In this document: positions 24,637 through 40,630 of the stretch, piece by piece
Numbering within the stretch: the first letter of the stretch is position 1
Layout of the letters: each line of letters starts with the position of its first letter
NCBI GenBank assembly: GCA_027604685.1
Contig: JADHYX010000119.1
Location: 14,374 to 55,330 of the forward strand
Direction: 5' to 3'
From: Lobulomyces angularis
Lineage: Eukaryota > Chytridiomycota > Chytridiomycetes > Lobulomycetales > Lobulomycetaceae
Length of the DNA stretch: 40,957 nucleotides
Program-made: the position numbers and the translations under genes
The notes under the pieces: generated by a model
The model's database searches: none
Seen by the model: the letters and a program-made list of their open reading frames with translations, nothing else
What the model was told of the DNA's origin: nothing

Positions 24637-25519
24637 CTAACGGTTTTTTCAATGCATTATTTAAAGTTTTCTAGTTGCTCGTCCGAATATGACTTCAATT
24701 TAGTGGAGATAACTTTAATTTAACATTCTAGGGCCATTCAGCTTTTAGAATTGTGCGGTGAAAACGTCACAACTTTTTTTTTTTAAATTTTAAGCAAAAA
24801 TTACTTATGTTATTTCACATCCCTTTTTTAAGATGGTAAGAAATTAAATGTAATATTTCATAATATTTTACAATTTTATTTTTCACCATTTTAAAGTTAA
24901 AATTTTTAACGTAAATTTCAGTTTTATTGAAACACTAAAATTTAAAGCTTTTAACCTTTTTCTTATACTTAATACTTTTTTTTTAGGTGTTTGCATTAGC
25001 ACGTATCAAAAATAAACAAGTGGATTCTTTCATTTTCACCAAAACCCTTTTATGATTTGGAAAACTTCAATATTAGTCACAGCAGAAAAGTAAAATTTTC
25101 TATCTGACAGCAAATAAAGTACTTCTTCATCTGATCAATTTTCTCGATTTGATTTTTTTGAAGAAAAATGAGACATTTCACCAGATTAATAATGATTACA
25201 AAATAGTAAAGAACTGATACAAGAGCTCTAATTTTCTCACTTTCAACTTGTCAAAAAATCCTACTGAAATCTTAACACTACAAAGCATAGAGCTGGAGAA
25301 TTGAAAAAAAAATTAAAGTGTGTCATAAATTTTTACTATAAATATTTGTTTCTGCTGCGTAAAAAGCTAGTCTAAAAAGGTTCATAAATTTATTAAACCT
25401 CACATGGTCAATTCGATTTTAGAAATTTGTAGGTGGTGTTTTTACTTGATTTTGGTCATGGTGAAGTCAGCTTTCATTATTTGAAAAGTTATGCTGTAAA
25501 TTAAATATTTGCAAGCAGT

Positions 25520-25554
25520 AACTTGAATTTAACTTGAAATTTAACTTGAATTTA
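25520..25554. repeat. Three short tandem units AACTTGAATTT
   Basis: Units of 11, 12 and 12 nt (AACTTGAATTT, AACTTGAAATTT, AACTTGAATTTA) stand head to tail in the gap upstream of the kinase gene. They look like simple slippage products. Confidence 0.6.
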
Positions 25555-25832
25555 AATTTAAAGCTTAAGTTTTATCGAAATTCCACTATTTCTTTTAACA
25601 ATTTCTTAATAACCTATCTTAATTAAATATATTAATTCGGTTTAAATTTATAACAAGCTTAAATTTCAAAATAAATTCTGTTTAAGATGACAAACTAATG
25701 GCACAAAAGTCATCAATTTTGATGCTCCAAAATTATCTTTCATCTAAATATTAATTTGCTACAGTCATTAACTTATATTCCAAATGTTTACTGTGAATTG
25801 GTTGATGCATTTCTATTAATGCAATATTCTGT

Positions 25833-25861
25833 ATTAAAAGAAGGGTGGATCTTCTTTTAAT
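25833..25861. repeat. Perfect 11-bp inverted repeat with GGTGGAT loop
   Basis: ATTAAAAGAAG (25833-25843) and CTTCTTTTAAT (25851-25861) flank a 7-nt GGTGGAT. The next outer bases can extend the stem by a wobble and two Watson-Crick pairs. It lies about 150 bp upstream of the kinase start. It could be an RNA hairpin, a protein-binding site or the remnant of a small inverted-repeat element. Confidence 0.6.
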
Positions 25862-26007
25862 GCAACTTGTCGGAGTTAAAAAGAAATAACACGTCTAACA
25901 AAATTAGTAAAAATTATTTAATTTTAATAGTAGTGAGTTTTAGACCAATCAAAACATTACCAACAAAATTATAATTAAAGAAACAGTTTTTACCCAGATT
26001 CTAAGTA

Positions 26008-32011
<6,004 letters not shown>

Positions 32012-32176
32012 GAGACTCTCATAACAAGTTTACTTTAATTTAATAATTTTCTAATTTTTATTGTATTTTTTTGGGTTCTTTGTTATTTTCTTACTTAAAA
32101 TATTAAATAGAAACTAGAAAAAAGGTTTGATAGAGATTTATTCCAAACAAAGTTTACATCAATGCAAAAAATTTGA

Positions 32177-33089
32177 TCAAATTTTTTTCATATAAATTAC
32201 ATCAGTAATGTAGGGATACTCTGTTTGACCGTCCAAAAATCCATTTCTATCTAAAATTTCATTAATCGCATGCTTTAATTCCTCTTTCTGGTTATCACTT
32301 AAAACGGAAATGTAGCTCTTTGAAAATGCTCTGTTGATTACTAGATCTCGTGCTACATTTTTTAAGCTAAAGCTAAAACTTTTTTCTCTATATGGATTGG
32401 AAAATTTCAATTTCACTCCTTCATTGTTAAAGACATTTTTCCACTGTCCTAAGCGATACTGTGGCGTGTCTGATTCAAATTTTTCGTACAGCTCTCTAAT
32501 TTCCTTCACCCATTTGGTCGCATTATTTTCCAAATTCCAAATCTTGGGAAAAAATGTAAAAACATAAAAAAAAGATTCTAATATAGCATACTAGTATAAG
32601 AATGCCTTTTTTTTTTAAAATCCTGTAAATTTCGTTGAGAGATTCCACATTGGCAAACCAATGAAAAGCTTGTCCAATAAACACAGCGTCAACTGAATCA
32701 GATTTAATTGGAATGTTATGCGCATATCCTTCCCAATTAGATGAATTTATAAATTCCATTATAACGTTTTTGAAACTAACCTTTTAAAATTTTAACGCGG
32801 GGTAGGTTTTCGATGAAAACTTTTCTCATTTCGTCACCGGGTTCGACAGCAGTAATATTAGGGAAGTAGTTTACTAACTGAGCAGTAAGTTTTCCAGTTC
32901 CTGCTGCCAAGTCGACTGCGGTACTTAATTCCTTGTTTCCAGCCACAAGACCAGCAACAAACTTAATAGCTTCGAGAGGATATGAGGGTCGAGCACTATT
33001 ATAAAGCTAATTAAAACTAAACGAATTTATTTATATTTATTTTTCATTACTTTTGCATTTTTAAAGCCTTCTGCTGCAATTCGATTCAT
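32177..33089 (-). CDS. Class I SAM-dependent methyltransferase (type 11)
   Basis: Soluble Rossmann-fold methyltransferase with unknown substrate. Four exons: 33089-33051, 33006-32781, 32728-32592 and 32542-32177, 255 residues. Motif I is AVDLAAGTGKLT (SAM binding), motif II NITAVEPGDEM, and the post-motif DSVDAVFIGQAFHWF is typical of the Methyltransf_11 group, which includes yeast Crg1-like and Tmt1-like enzymes. The 52-nt intron between exons 2 and 3 (AAAG|GTTAGT to GGGAAG|GATATG) is needed because read-through meets TAG. The N-terminal MNRIAAEGFKNAKLYNSARPSYP resembles small-molecule methyltransferases rather than protein or RNA enzymes. Convergent with the kinase gene (165 bp apart). No signal or membrane segment is visible. 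Confidence 0.85.
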
Positions 33090-33249
33090 GTTTAAAAAAA
33101 TTTTTTGTAATTTTTAATGAAGAAAATTTTTGTATTCTTTTAACTTTACAATAAAATGTTTGTAATGTAATATAGGCATTCAAAATGTTAATAAATTTTT
33201 TATAACAGCTACTAATGAAGATTTTAAAAAGAAATCAGTCAAATAAATA

Positions 33250-35196
33250 TTAAACAGGTTTATAGTTTTTTATCATAAGATTAAAGATGCCGGCAAAAAG
33301 GAAAGCTAAAAATTAAATGTAAAGTTGTTAATGGAGAGGATGTTAAATATTACCTAAAACAGTACAGGTTAAGGTTATAACATTATCTGGCGAAAAAAAA
33401 ACTTATTAAAATTAATTGTTAAGAAATGCATACAAGGCATTGAAAAATCTGGAGTTGGTAAATTTATCAATAAATTGTTAGTATAAAACTTTTCTTCCTT
33501 TTTTCCAAACGTTATTATTGCTGGACCAATGTCGAAACCCTAGAATTAAATTGAATTGCAGCAGTTTACATGGTTCTTTACCCTATTGGCATCAGGTGGG
33601 TGCTCTGTGTATCGTATAAAACTCTTATCAAAGTCCACTTTCATAACTATTTTACTCTTTGCAGGTAAAGATAACTTATATTCCAAAATTGTTGGCCGCA
33701 TTCTTTCTACTGCGGGCTGGTAATAAGTTTCATTCAAGATATCTACCGAGAATTTTAGGATTTAAATTTTTTGGATAAATGTATTACCTCTGTTTCTTAA
33801 AATTAAACTTTCTGCGTTAAAATCGTGATTTAAGGGCATACTTTGAAATTGTAGTGTATGCAGGTAAAACTTTAAATACCATGGTATCATCTGAAACACT
33901 GCTACAGTTAACGGCTGATCCCTGTAGTTGTATAAATCTATATTAATTCCACCTTTTTCTTGTCCAAAACCTGAATACATGAAATAAATGTTAAATTTTC
34001 TAATTAAATTATAAACCAGTAAGATAACGATGAGCATGGAAAAAAGATTCCTTAGTATCAATATCTGAAAAAAAAAAATTAAATAATAGTTTTTCATAAT
34101 TACCAAAATTTAATTCTTGGTTTGATTCCCATTCAACTCCAATATCAAAATCAATTTTATTCTGCAAGTCAAAAATAAAGTTTCCATTATCTAAAATTTT
34201 ATCTGGAGAATTATTTAATTTGAAACCAGTTTTATTTGGTAAACTAAGTTCCACCAACGATTTGCTGGATACTGCACAAGCTTTAGGGATTTTTCTTTCA
34301 AAAATTTTATTCAGCGACCAATCTAACCAATTAAGTTAATGTAAAATTTCGAATTAAACCTTTGTTCCCAAAATTTCTTATTGGATCTACAACCAAAGTC
34401 AAGGTTTGCTGAAATTTTAAACTACAGTTTTTTGTTAAATCTGAGTTAAAATCATCATTCCTGTTGCACACCGGCTTTAAGTGAACACCAGCAGAATGGA
34501 AATTCGCATCGAATAACTTGTAGGCATTAAATAATGTAGAGATTCCAGCCTAAAATATAGTTCATTTGGAAAATTAAACAATTTTTATTTACTTTTGTTT
34601 TGCATGGTAGAAGTTTTGACCAAGGGGTTAAATTTTCAGTGCAAACTACTTCTTTGGGCAAGCTACCATATCTTAGAATATAATTATCATCTTTACAACA
34701 AAAAAAATATAGTAGAAAATGTAACTTCTTACCGTTAAAGTTTGGTTTATAAGTCAATTTTGGAGTGGCAGAAACTTTTTCATCAAGAAAATTTAGTGAA
34801 GCGCAAAATAATCCAGAGAGTGAGTTCGTTAAACCAGACCAATTTTCCTTTAAACTAAATTATTTAATTTATGTTATAAAAAGAGTACTTTGAGTTTTTT
34901 AGCCAAGCGTAAAGTTCCAAACCGCTGGTTTTGGAGTTTTTGTTATACTTCCAACGCTCATAGTCCCATCTCCCCTGTGAAAAAGTCAGATGAAACTCGA
35001 TTAGATCAAAAGCAGTTATAATTTCTCCTATAGCCCTAGGAAATAGAGTGTAGTGATTTGGTTTAAACTTGATGGTGGTTTCAAAGTTCCAATCAAAAAT
35101 GATTTTTCCATTTTTGAGTTGAGAGATTTTAATATGCTCTTCGTAGTTTGAATTTAATGCGCTACATAATGCAATTAAAAAATAATGAAGCAACAT
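33250..35196 (-). CDS. GPI16: PIG-T/Gpi16, GPI transamidase subunit
   Basis: ER membrane subunit of GPI transamidase, which attaches GPI anchors to secretory proteins. Eleven exons: 35196-34889, 34854-34733, 34690-34593, 34549-34360, 34322-34104, 34064-34017, 33970-33788, 33742-33582, 33539-33434, 33386-33354 and 33305-33250, 507 residues. An N-terminal signal peptide is MLLHYFLIALCSALNS. The luminal domain includes HYTLFPRAIGEII, FSQGRWDYERWKY, GLFCASLNFLDE and LPKEVVCTENLTPWSKLLPC (conserved cysteines). Near the end, DANRGFDIGPAIITF and LLINLPTPDFSMPYNV precede a single C-terminal membrane helix (VITLTCTVLAFLFAGIFNL). Intron 1 is only 34 nt; its acceptor at 34855 keeps the frame (NLKENWSGL). 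The start codon faces that of V-ATPase A only 57 bp away. Confidence 0.93.
34855..34888 (-). other. 34-nt intron in GPI16
   Basis: Donor GTACTC, acceptor AATTTAG. Using the next AG (six bases on) shifts the frame into a stop, so this 34-nt intron is the consistent model. It is the shortest intron I found in the window. Confidence 0.75.
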
Positions 35197-35253
35197 GAGT
35201 AAAAGTAATTTACGATCAAGGACGTAGTTTTCTCAAAATAATTTTTCAACATA
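35197..35253. promoter_or_regulatory. 57-bp bidirectional promoter/leader between GPI16 and VMA1
   Basis: Only 57 bp separate the two divergent start codons. Both transcripts must start inside this space or overlap each other's leader. VMA1 translation begins with a 4-nt coding exon and a 147-nt first intron, so regulatory elements for VMA1 may lie in that intron. Confidence 0.6.
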
Positions 35254-37793
35254 ATGGGTATGTAGATCAGTAAAGCTAACGAAACCTGCATCAATCCAAA
35301 TCTATTTTAACTTCAAATAATTGCCTCATACACCTTGACTTTTGTTTTCATACTAATAACTACTTTATTAAAAAATTAATAAAAACTAATCTGTTCTCAT
35401 CTAGCTGGTGCTTGGGATTCAACGAAACTCTTACCTAAAATTCGAGATGAAGATAGAGAATCAAAATTTGGCTGTGTCTACTCAGTATCAGGACCTGGTA
35501 ATGAAGTTCATTTTTTGTTCACTTTTTAATTTCCGTTTAGTGGTTGTTGCGGAAAGGATGTTGGGTTCTGCGATGTACGAGCTAGTAAGATTGAACTTAG
35601 AAATATTTTAAAATTTTTTAATTTTTATTTAAATTTTTATTAGGTTCGTGTTGGACACGAGGAGCTTGTCGGTGAGGTCATTCGAATTGAAAATGATAAA
35701 GCTACCATTCAAGTATACGAAGAAACATGTAATTGAATAGGATAACTAAAAAATAATAAAAAATTTTATTTTTTTTTGAAGCTGGGTTGACCGTTGGTGA
35801 TCCTGTTATGCGAACTGGAAAACCATTATCAGTAGAATTAGGCCCGGGTATGCTAATAATAGTTTCCAATTTAATATTTTAGGTTTAATGGGAGGGATTT
35901 GTGATGGTATACAAAGACCCTTACAGGTATAATTTCCTTTTTTGGGCAACTAAGATTTTTCCACTAAACTAGGGTATACAAGAATTAACAAGAAGTATTT
36001 ACATTCCTCGTGGTATTAACACGCCGGCTTTAAGTAGAGTTATCGCTTGGGAGTTTGAGCCTGTGAATGTGAAAGTTGGTGATCATGTAACTGGAGGTGA
36101 TATTTATGGAAAAGTTTACGAGAATACGCTGATTACTCACTTTATTATTTTGCCACCAAGAGATAAAGGAACTGTTACATATATTGCTCCAAAAGGACAA
36201 TATAACTTAACGGTAATTTTTTTTTAATTTTGTTCATAGTTAAAAATTTTTTTTTTTTTGGAATACTCAGCAAGTTGTATTGGAAACAGAATTTGACGGT
36301 GTAAAAACTTCGCATACAATGTTGCAAACGTGGCCAGTAAGAACCCCTCGTCCTGTTGCTGAAAAGTTAGCTGCTGATTATCCTTTGTTGACAGGACAAA
36401 GAGTTTTAGATGCACTTTTTCCTTGTACTCAAGGTGGTACTACATGCATCCCTGGTGCTTTTGGCTGTGGAAAAACAGTTATATCTCAAGCACTTTCAAA
36501 ATATTCGAATTCTGATGTAATCATCTACGTGGGATGTGGAGAACGTGGTAATGAAATGGCTGAAGTTTTGATGGATTTCCCAGAGGTTTGGGTTTAACTT
36601 TGGTTTATTTAATATATTTCAAGTTATCCATTGAAATTGATGGAAGACAGGAATCAATTATGAAAAGAACCACCCTTGTAGCTAATACCTCAAACATGCC
36701 TGTAGCAGCAAGGGAAGCGTCCATCTACACTGGAATTACTTTAAGTGAATACTTCCGTGATCAGGGAAGAAATGTTGCAATGATGGCAGACTCATCCTCT
36801 CGTTGGGCTGAAGCTTTAAGAGAAATTTCTGGCCGTTTGGCTGAAATGCCTGCTGGTACAAAGAACCAACTTTTAGAAAATTTTAATTGTTTTACATTTA
36901 ATAGATAGCGGTTACCCAGCATACCTTGGTGCCAGATTGGCTTCATTTTATGAACGTGCCGGTAAAGTTGTTTGTCTAGGTAATCCAAAAAGAAATGGAA
37001 GCGTCAGTATTGTAGCAGCGTAAGTACTTTTTGTTAATTGGACAGTGGTTTTGACGTTACATTTACTTTAGAGTATCTCCACCAGGAGGTGATTATTCTG
37101 AACCTGTTACTACTTCAACCTTAGGTATTGTACAAGTTTTCTGGGGTTTAGATAAAAAACTGGCTCAAAGAAAACATTTTCCCTCCGTAAATTGGTCACT
37201 AAGTTACAGTAAATACGACAAAGCACTAGAACCTTACTTTGAATCATTTGATCCCGATTTTTTAAGTTTAAAAGTAAAGTGTAAAGATATTTTGCAAAAA
37301 GAGGAGGATTTAACTGAAATTGTACAATTGGTCGGAAAGGTATTGAAAGTTAAATGAGTAACTGCTTTTTTTTACTTTCTACTTTATTATATTTGTTAAG
37401 TCTGCATTAGCAGAGACTGACAAAATAACATTGGAAATTGCAAAAATTTTGAAGGAAGATTTTTTACAACAAAATGGATACAGTAATTACGATCGATACT
37501 GCCCATTTTATAAAACTGTAGGAATGATGAAAAATATGATGGCATTTAACGATCACGCTACACATGCTGTAGAGGCTAGTTCAGGTCAATTAACATGGGC
37601 AAAAATTAAGGATAATTTGAATGATATAATATATAAGCTTAGCTCTATGAAGTTTGAAGTAAATTTTTATATACAATTAAATTTTATTAAATATTTTTTT
37701 AAGGATCCGGTTGATGGTGAAGAGGTTATTAAAGAAAGATATAGTAAATTAAGAAAAGAAATGGAAGAAAGATTTAGAGCACTCCTTGATTAG
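35254..37793 (+). CDS. VMA1: V-type H+-ATPase catalytic subunit A
   Basis: Catalytic ATP-hydrolysing subunit of the V1 sector that acidifies vacuoles and endosomes. Thirteen exons: 35254-35257, 35405-35497, 35541-35584, 35644-35728, 35782-35847, 35883-35926, 35973-36212, 36271-36585, 36624-36855, 36905-37019, 37072-37339, 37401-37658 and 37704-37793, exactly 617 residues, the same as the human protein. The N-terminus [20 protein letters not shown] is recovered only by joining ATGG at 35254 to the exon at 35405. Walker A is GAFGCGKTV, then [59 protein letters not shown] and [18 protein letters not shown]. No intein interrupts the P-loop region, unlike yeast VMA1. All residues of the active site that I can recognise are kept. 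Confidence 0.98.
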
Positions 37794-38089
37794 TATGTTT
37801 GCAATATAACTGGTTAGCCTATATTTCACTACTGTAATAGTTTCGCTCTTGTTTTTAATTTTGATTTCTTAATATTAAGTAGTTATTTTTCTTTTTTTTT
37901 TTATTTTTATTTTATAATATTAATTATTTATTTTTAATTTTTTTTTTTTTTTTTTTTCAACGGTTTTTAAGAATATAACAATATAAAAGGAATTATTAAT
38001 AAAAAAAAAAGTTGTCTTCACATAAATCTAGTTTAAATATATAAATTATAGCAAAAAAAAAAAAAAAGAAAGAATGGTGGTGATTGGAA
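37794..38089. other. Convergent spacer between VMA1 and the LMBR1-family gene
   Basis: About 295 bp of very AT-rich sequence with T runs, including one of about 18 T near 37940. No gene is seen; it presumably carries both 3' ends. Confidence 0.5.
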
Positions 38090-39943
38090 TTACCAATTAA
38101 AGTCCATCTTATTCTCTTTTTGTTTTTTATACGGACTGTATAGGTGAAAGAAAAGGTAAATAACAGAAAAGGAAGGCAATCCAATTACTACCCCCAGATA
38201 TCCAAAGGTAAGGCCTTGTAAATTTTGCACTTGAACTCCAAAAATTGCTGTAAACAAAAAAAAATATAAAAATTTAACTTTTTTCAATATTAATATAAAG
38301 AATACATTGCGAAGCAGTATATCTAGAATATTCAGAAAATGATGTTGTGCAAAATTGAGCAACTGAAATGGAAGTTATCAAAATGACCCCTGTGTTGAAA
38401 ACTAAACTGTTAATCATAGTATCACCGATGCTAAAATTATTAATATTTTATTTATTTTTTATTAATCTAACAAAATACTTTTTCTGTCTAATATTTACCT
38501 CATTGGATGAATGGCGATAAAAAAAATTCTCATTCCCATTTTAGTAACTCCTTTGATTACGCAAAGTAATAGATAAAAGGAAAAGAGAGCATAAAATGCA
38601 GTGCCGATGAAAGGTATATTTGAAACTGCTTCAAAAAATGAATTTAAGAATAAACTGATGTAGTTTTCCATTATTAGCATTGGTATTGTGTATAATGCAA
38701 TATGAAGTATCCAAAATAGTGATAGAACTGCTCTGCAATTTTTTGGTAAGGATAAATTTAATTTTCATTTTGTCATTGAGATAATGTATGTCTTATTAAA
38801 AAAAAAAAAGTTACCCAATAATCCCTGCAACTAATTTTCCAATTTGCAATAAAAAATCTCCACCAGCATGTTTGTAAGAATCTTCTAATCTTTGATAATG
38901 AATTTCAATAATCATTACATCCTAAAATTTTTTACAATATTTCAAATTCAATTTTTTTAGTTAAAAAAAAAATTACTCTTCTAAAATCGTTTTCTTTTCT
39001 TTTTAAATTTCTTTGTCTACGATTCAAACCAATGCCTCCCTGTTTTTGACCTTTTATTTCTGCCATTATTGCCTCTCCAGCTTCATGCAGTATAGTAGCT
39101 TTTTGACCAATAATTGCCTTTCTTTCTTCATACCTAGAAAACTATATGTTAATATTTTTGTGTTAAAAAAAAAAGCAAATATACAAAGCAGTAGATATAG
39201 GTTTAGTTCTATGAATAAATCCTTCAATTAAATCTATTGGAAGTGCTATAAAACCAAGTCCGCCAAATATGCTCATGATAACTGAACCTAAAAAGCTGAC
39301 ACAGGCTATAACATATACAAATGGAGATACAGCTACATTAACTATTGTATTTGTTTTGATGCAAGTAAAAGGTTGTGCACAATAATCAAAATTGATAAAG
39401 TCTCCTCTTGGCTGAAGGTTTCCCGTTAGATTCACAACTTTGATAGAAGCACTTCCAAAAAACCAGTATAATGCAATTATTCCTCCAAACATAAGAAGGT
39501 CTAAAGGAATCACCCATTTAACTGCATATAATATTTGTTTTCCCAATGAACTAAGAAAATGGTTTAAAGTAGAAATAACATAGAATATCTCACCTGCTTT
39601 CTACATCATCGTCGTTATCTAAACCTTCATACCAAAACACTGTAAATGGAACAACTACTAGAACCATTATTGTTGTTGTAATATAAAAAACAATTGTCAA
39701 CATAGTCATTGTCCCTAAAGGAATTCCTCCAGTGACGGATCCGCGTTGATTCGCAACATCTAAAGGTAACAAAAAAATGTTGTAGGCACTCAAACTTAAT
39801 CCAGCTACTACAACAAATTTTGGAAACCACGCTCTCCACTTGTCGTCCGGATGTTGAAAGTATATGAGAAAATACAAAGCCGCTACAATAATTAGCAGAG
39901 CAAATATTGAGCTAACTACTATTAGTGTAATATCAAGAGCCAT
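38090..39943 (-). CDS. LMBR1-domain multi-pass membrane protein
   Basis: Polytopic membrane protein of the LMBR1/LMBD family; molecular function is not established for this branch, though LMBD1 acts in lysosomal cobalamin export and LMBR1/LIMR in lipocalin uptake. Seven exons: 39943-39594, 39550-39185, 39133-38977, 38921-38815, 38732-38499, 38430-38306 and 38247-38090, 498 residues. The N-terminus MALDITLIVVSSIFALLII is the first of roughly nine hydrophobic helices. Family-like features are NIFLLPLDVANQRG near the second helix, GGLGFIALPIDLIEGF, and the cytosolic helical stretch YEERKAIIGQKATILHEAGE before the second membrane half. The C-terminus is short and basic (KKQKENKMDFNW). The Asp-Val after LLPLD is typical of the LMBD2/LMBD1 side. 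I do not assign a substrate. Confidence 0.85.
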
Positions 39944-40119
39944 TTAAGAAAGAGTATGATTTAATTAAGAATTGAACTTTTTAACTTTTATTTTCTATTA
40001 GTTGAGTTTAAAAATTTTGGGACGTGTTAGTGCATAAAAAAAAAATAAAAAAAGAGTTTTGCATTTGCAGCAGTAACTTATGCTTTACAACTAGTTTGCA
40101 CATACTCTTTTGTTCAAAA

Positions 40120-40419
40120 TGCTTTTTCTATTTCTCCAATTTTTTACGTTGTAGCAAATTTGGGATCTTATTAATATATTTTTCAGTGCTAATTTTAATT
40201 TTCTATTTCAGTATATATAGTTGTTATTTCTGCTATCAGTAGACGCTGTTCAGCTTCATCGTCTCATTTTTGCTTTTTCTATTTCTCCAATTTTTTACGT
40301 TGTAGCAAATTTGGGATCTTATTAATATATTTTTCAGTGCTAATTTTAATTTTCTATTTCAGTATATATAGTTGTTATTTCTGCTATCAGTAGACGCTGT
40401 TCAGCTTCATCGTCTCATT
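40120..40419. repeat. Perfect tandem duplication, 149-bp unit, period 151
   Basis: Copy 1 is 40120-40268 and copy 2 is 40271-40419, separated by two T. I compared them base by base and found no difference. The unit starts TGCTTTTTCTATTTCTCC and ends CTTCATCGTCTCATT. Perfect identity in such AT-rich non-coding DNA means the duplication is recent, or that the copies are being homogenised or are an assembly artefact. It lies between the LMBR1-family start codon and the broken TnpB/Fanzor-like gene, downstream of the latter's 3' end. Confidence 0.95.
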
Positions 40420-40422
40420 GCC

Positions 40423-40438
40423 AATATCCGAATATCCG
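40423..40438. repeat. Tandem octamer AATATCCG x2
   Basis: AATATCCG occurs twice head to tail directly after the second 149-bp copy. It could mark an element end or a protein-binding site. Confidence 0.6.
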
Positions 40439-40459
40439 TTACCGCAAATCCTTTTGTCT

Positions 40460-40477
40460 TGTGACATTATTGTCACA
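40460..40477. repeat. Hairpin TGTGACA-TTAT-TGTCACA
   Basis: A perfect 7-bp inverted repeat with a TTAT loop. It sits about 155-175 bp downstream (in the gene's sense) of the zinc-knuckle codons of the broken TnpB/Fanzor-like gene. In TnpB-type elements the guide RNA and right end map to this kind of position, but the link here is inference. Confidence 0.6.
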
Positions 40478-40630
40478 CTTGTTAATAGTGCTTGGGCATT
40501 ATCTTTTTGAACATCAAATATTCAAAAAAATAATCCAACAAAACACCAATTAAAATAAAATAGCGAAAACTATTTAGGAAAAATTTATCTACTTAAATAA
40601 ATTGGTCTAACTCCATGCAATGAAGTTGTT

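Larger units (their letters stand above)
24383..26007. other. Long intergenic region between divergent EDE1 and the ROCK-family kinase
   Basis: About 1.6 kb, the longest gene-free stretch. I see no ORF with recognisable motifs and no tRNA or snRNA. Unlike other spacers it has few long homopolymers between about 24520 and 25980. It contains an 8-bp inverted repeat (24614-24636), a run of three near-identical AACTTGAATTT units (25520-25554) and a perfect 11-bp inverted repeat (25833-25861). It may hold two promoters, a non-coding RNA or a decayed mobile element. Confidence 0.4.

Noticed and set aside
33290..33480. Apparent small plus-strand peptides (a start at about 33292 and an open frame near 33420-33480)
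   Set aside because: They are antisense to exons 9-11 of GPI16, whose minus-strand reading gives the conserved C-terminal membrane helix.
36440..36600. Intein in V-ATPase subunit A, as in yeast VMA1
   Set aside because: The P-loop to GERGNE region is continuous, and total length is 617 residues with no insertion.
40020..40242. Plus-strand open frame crossing the first copy of the 149-bp duplication
   Set aside because: Its Phe/Cys/Ser-rich translation reflects T-rich DNA, it shows no motif, and it ends inside the first copy of the repeat.
40420..40500. RuvC-III Arg-Asp motif of the TnpB/Fanzor-like gene
   Set aside because: A weak NKCDNNV-like translation exists at about the right distance, but it needs further frame changes and lacks the Arg-Asp pair, so it is not claimed.
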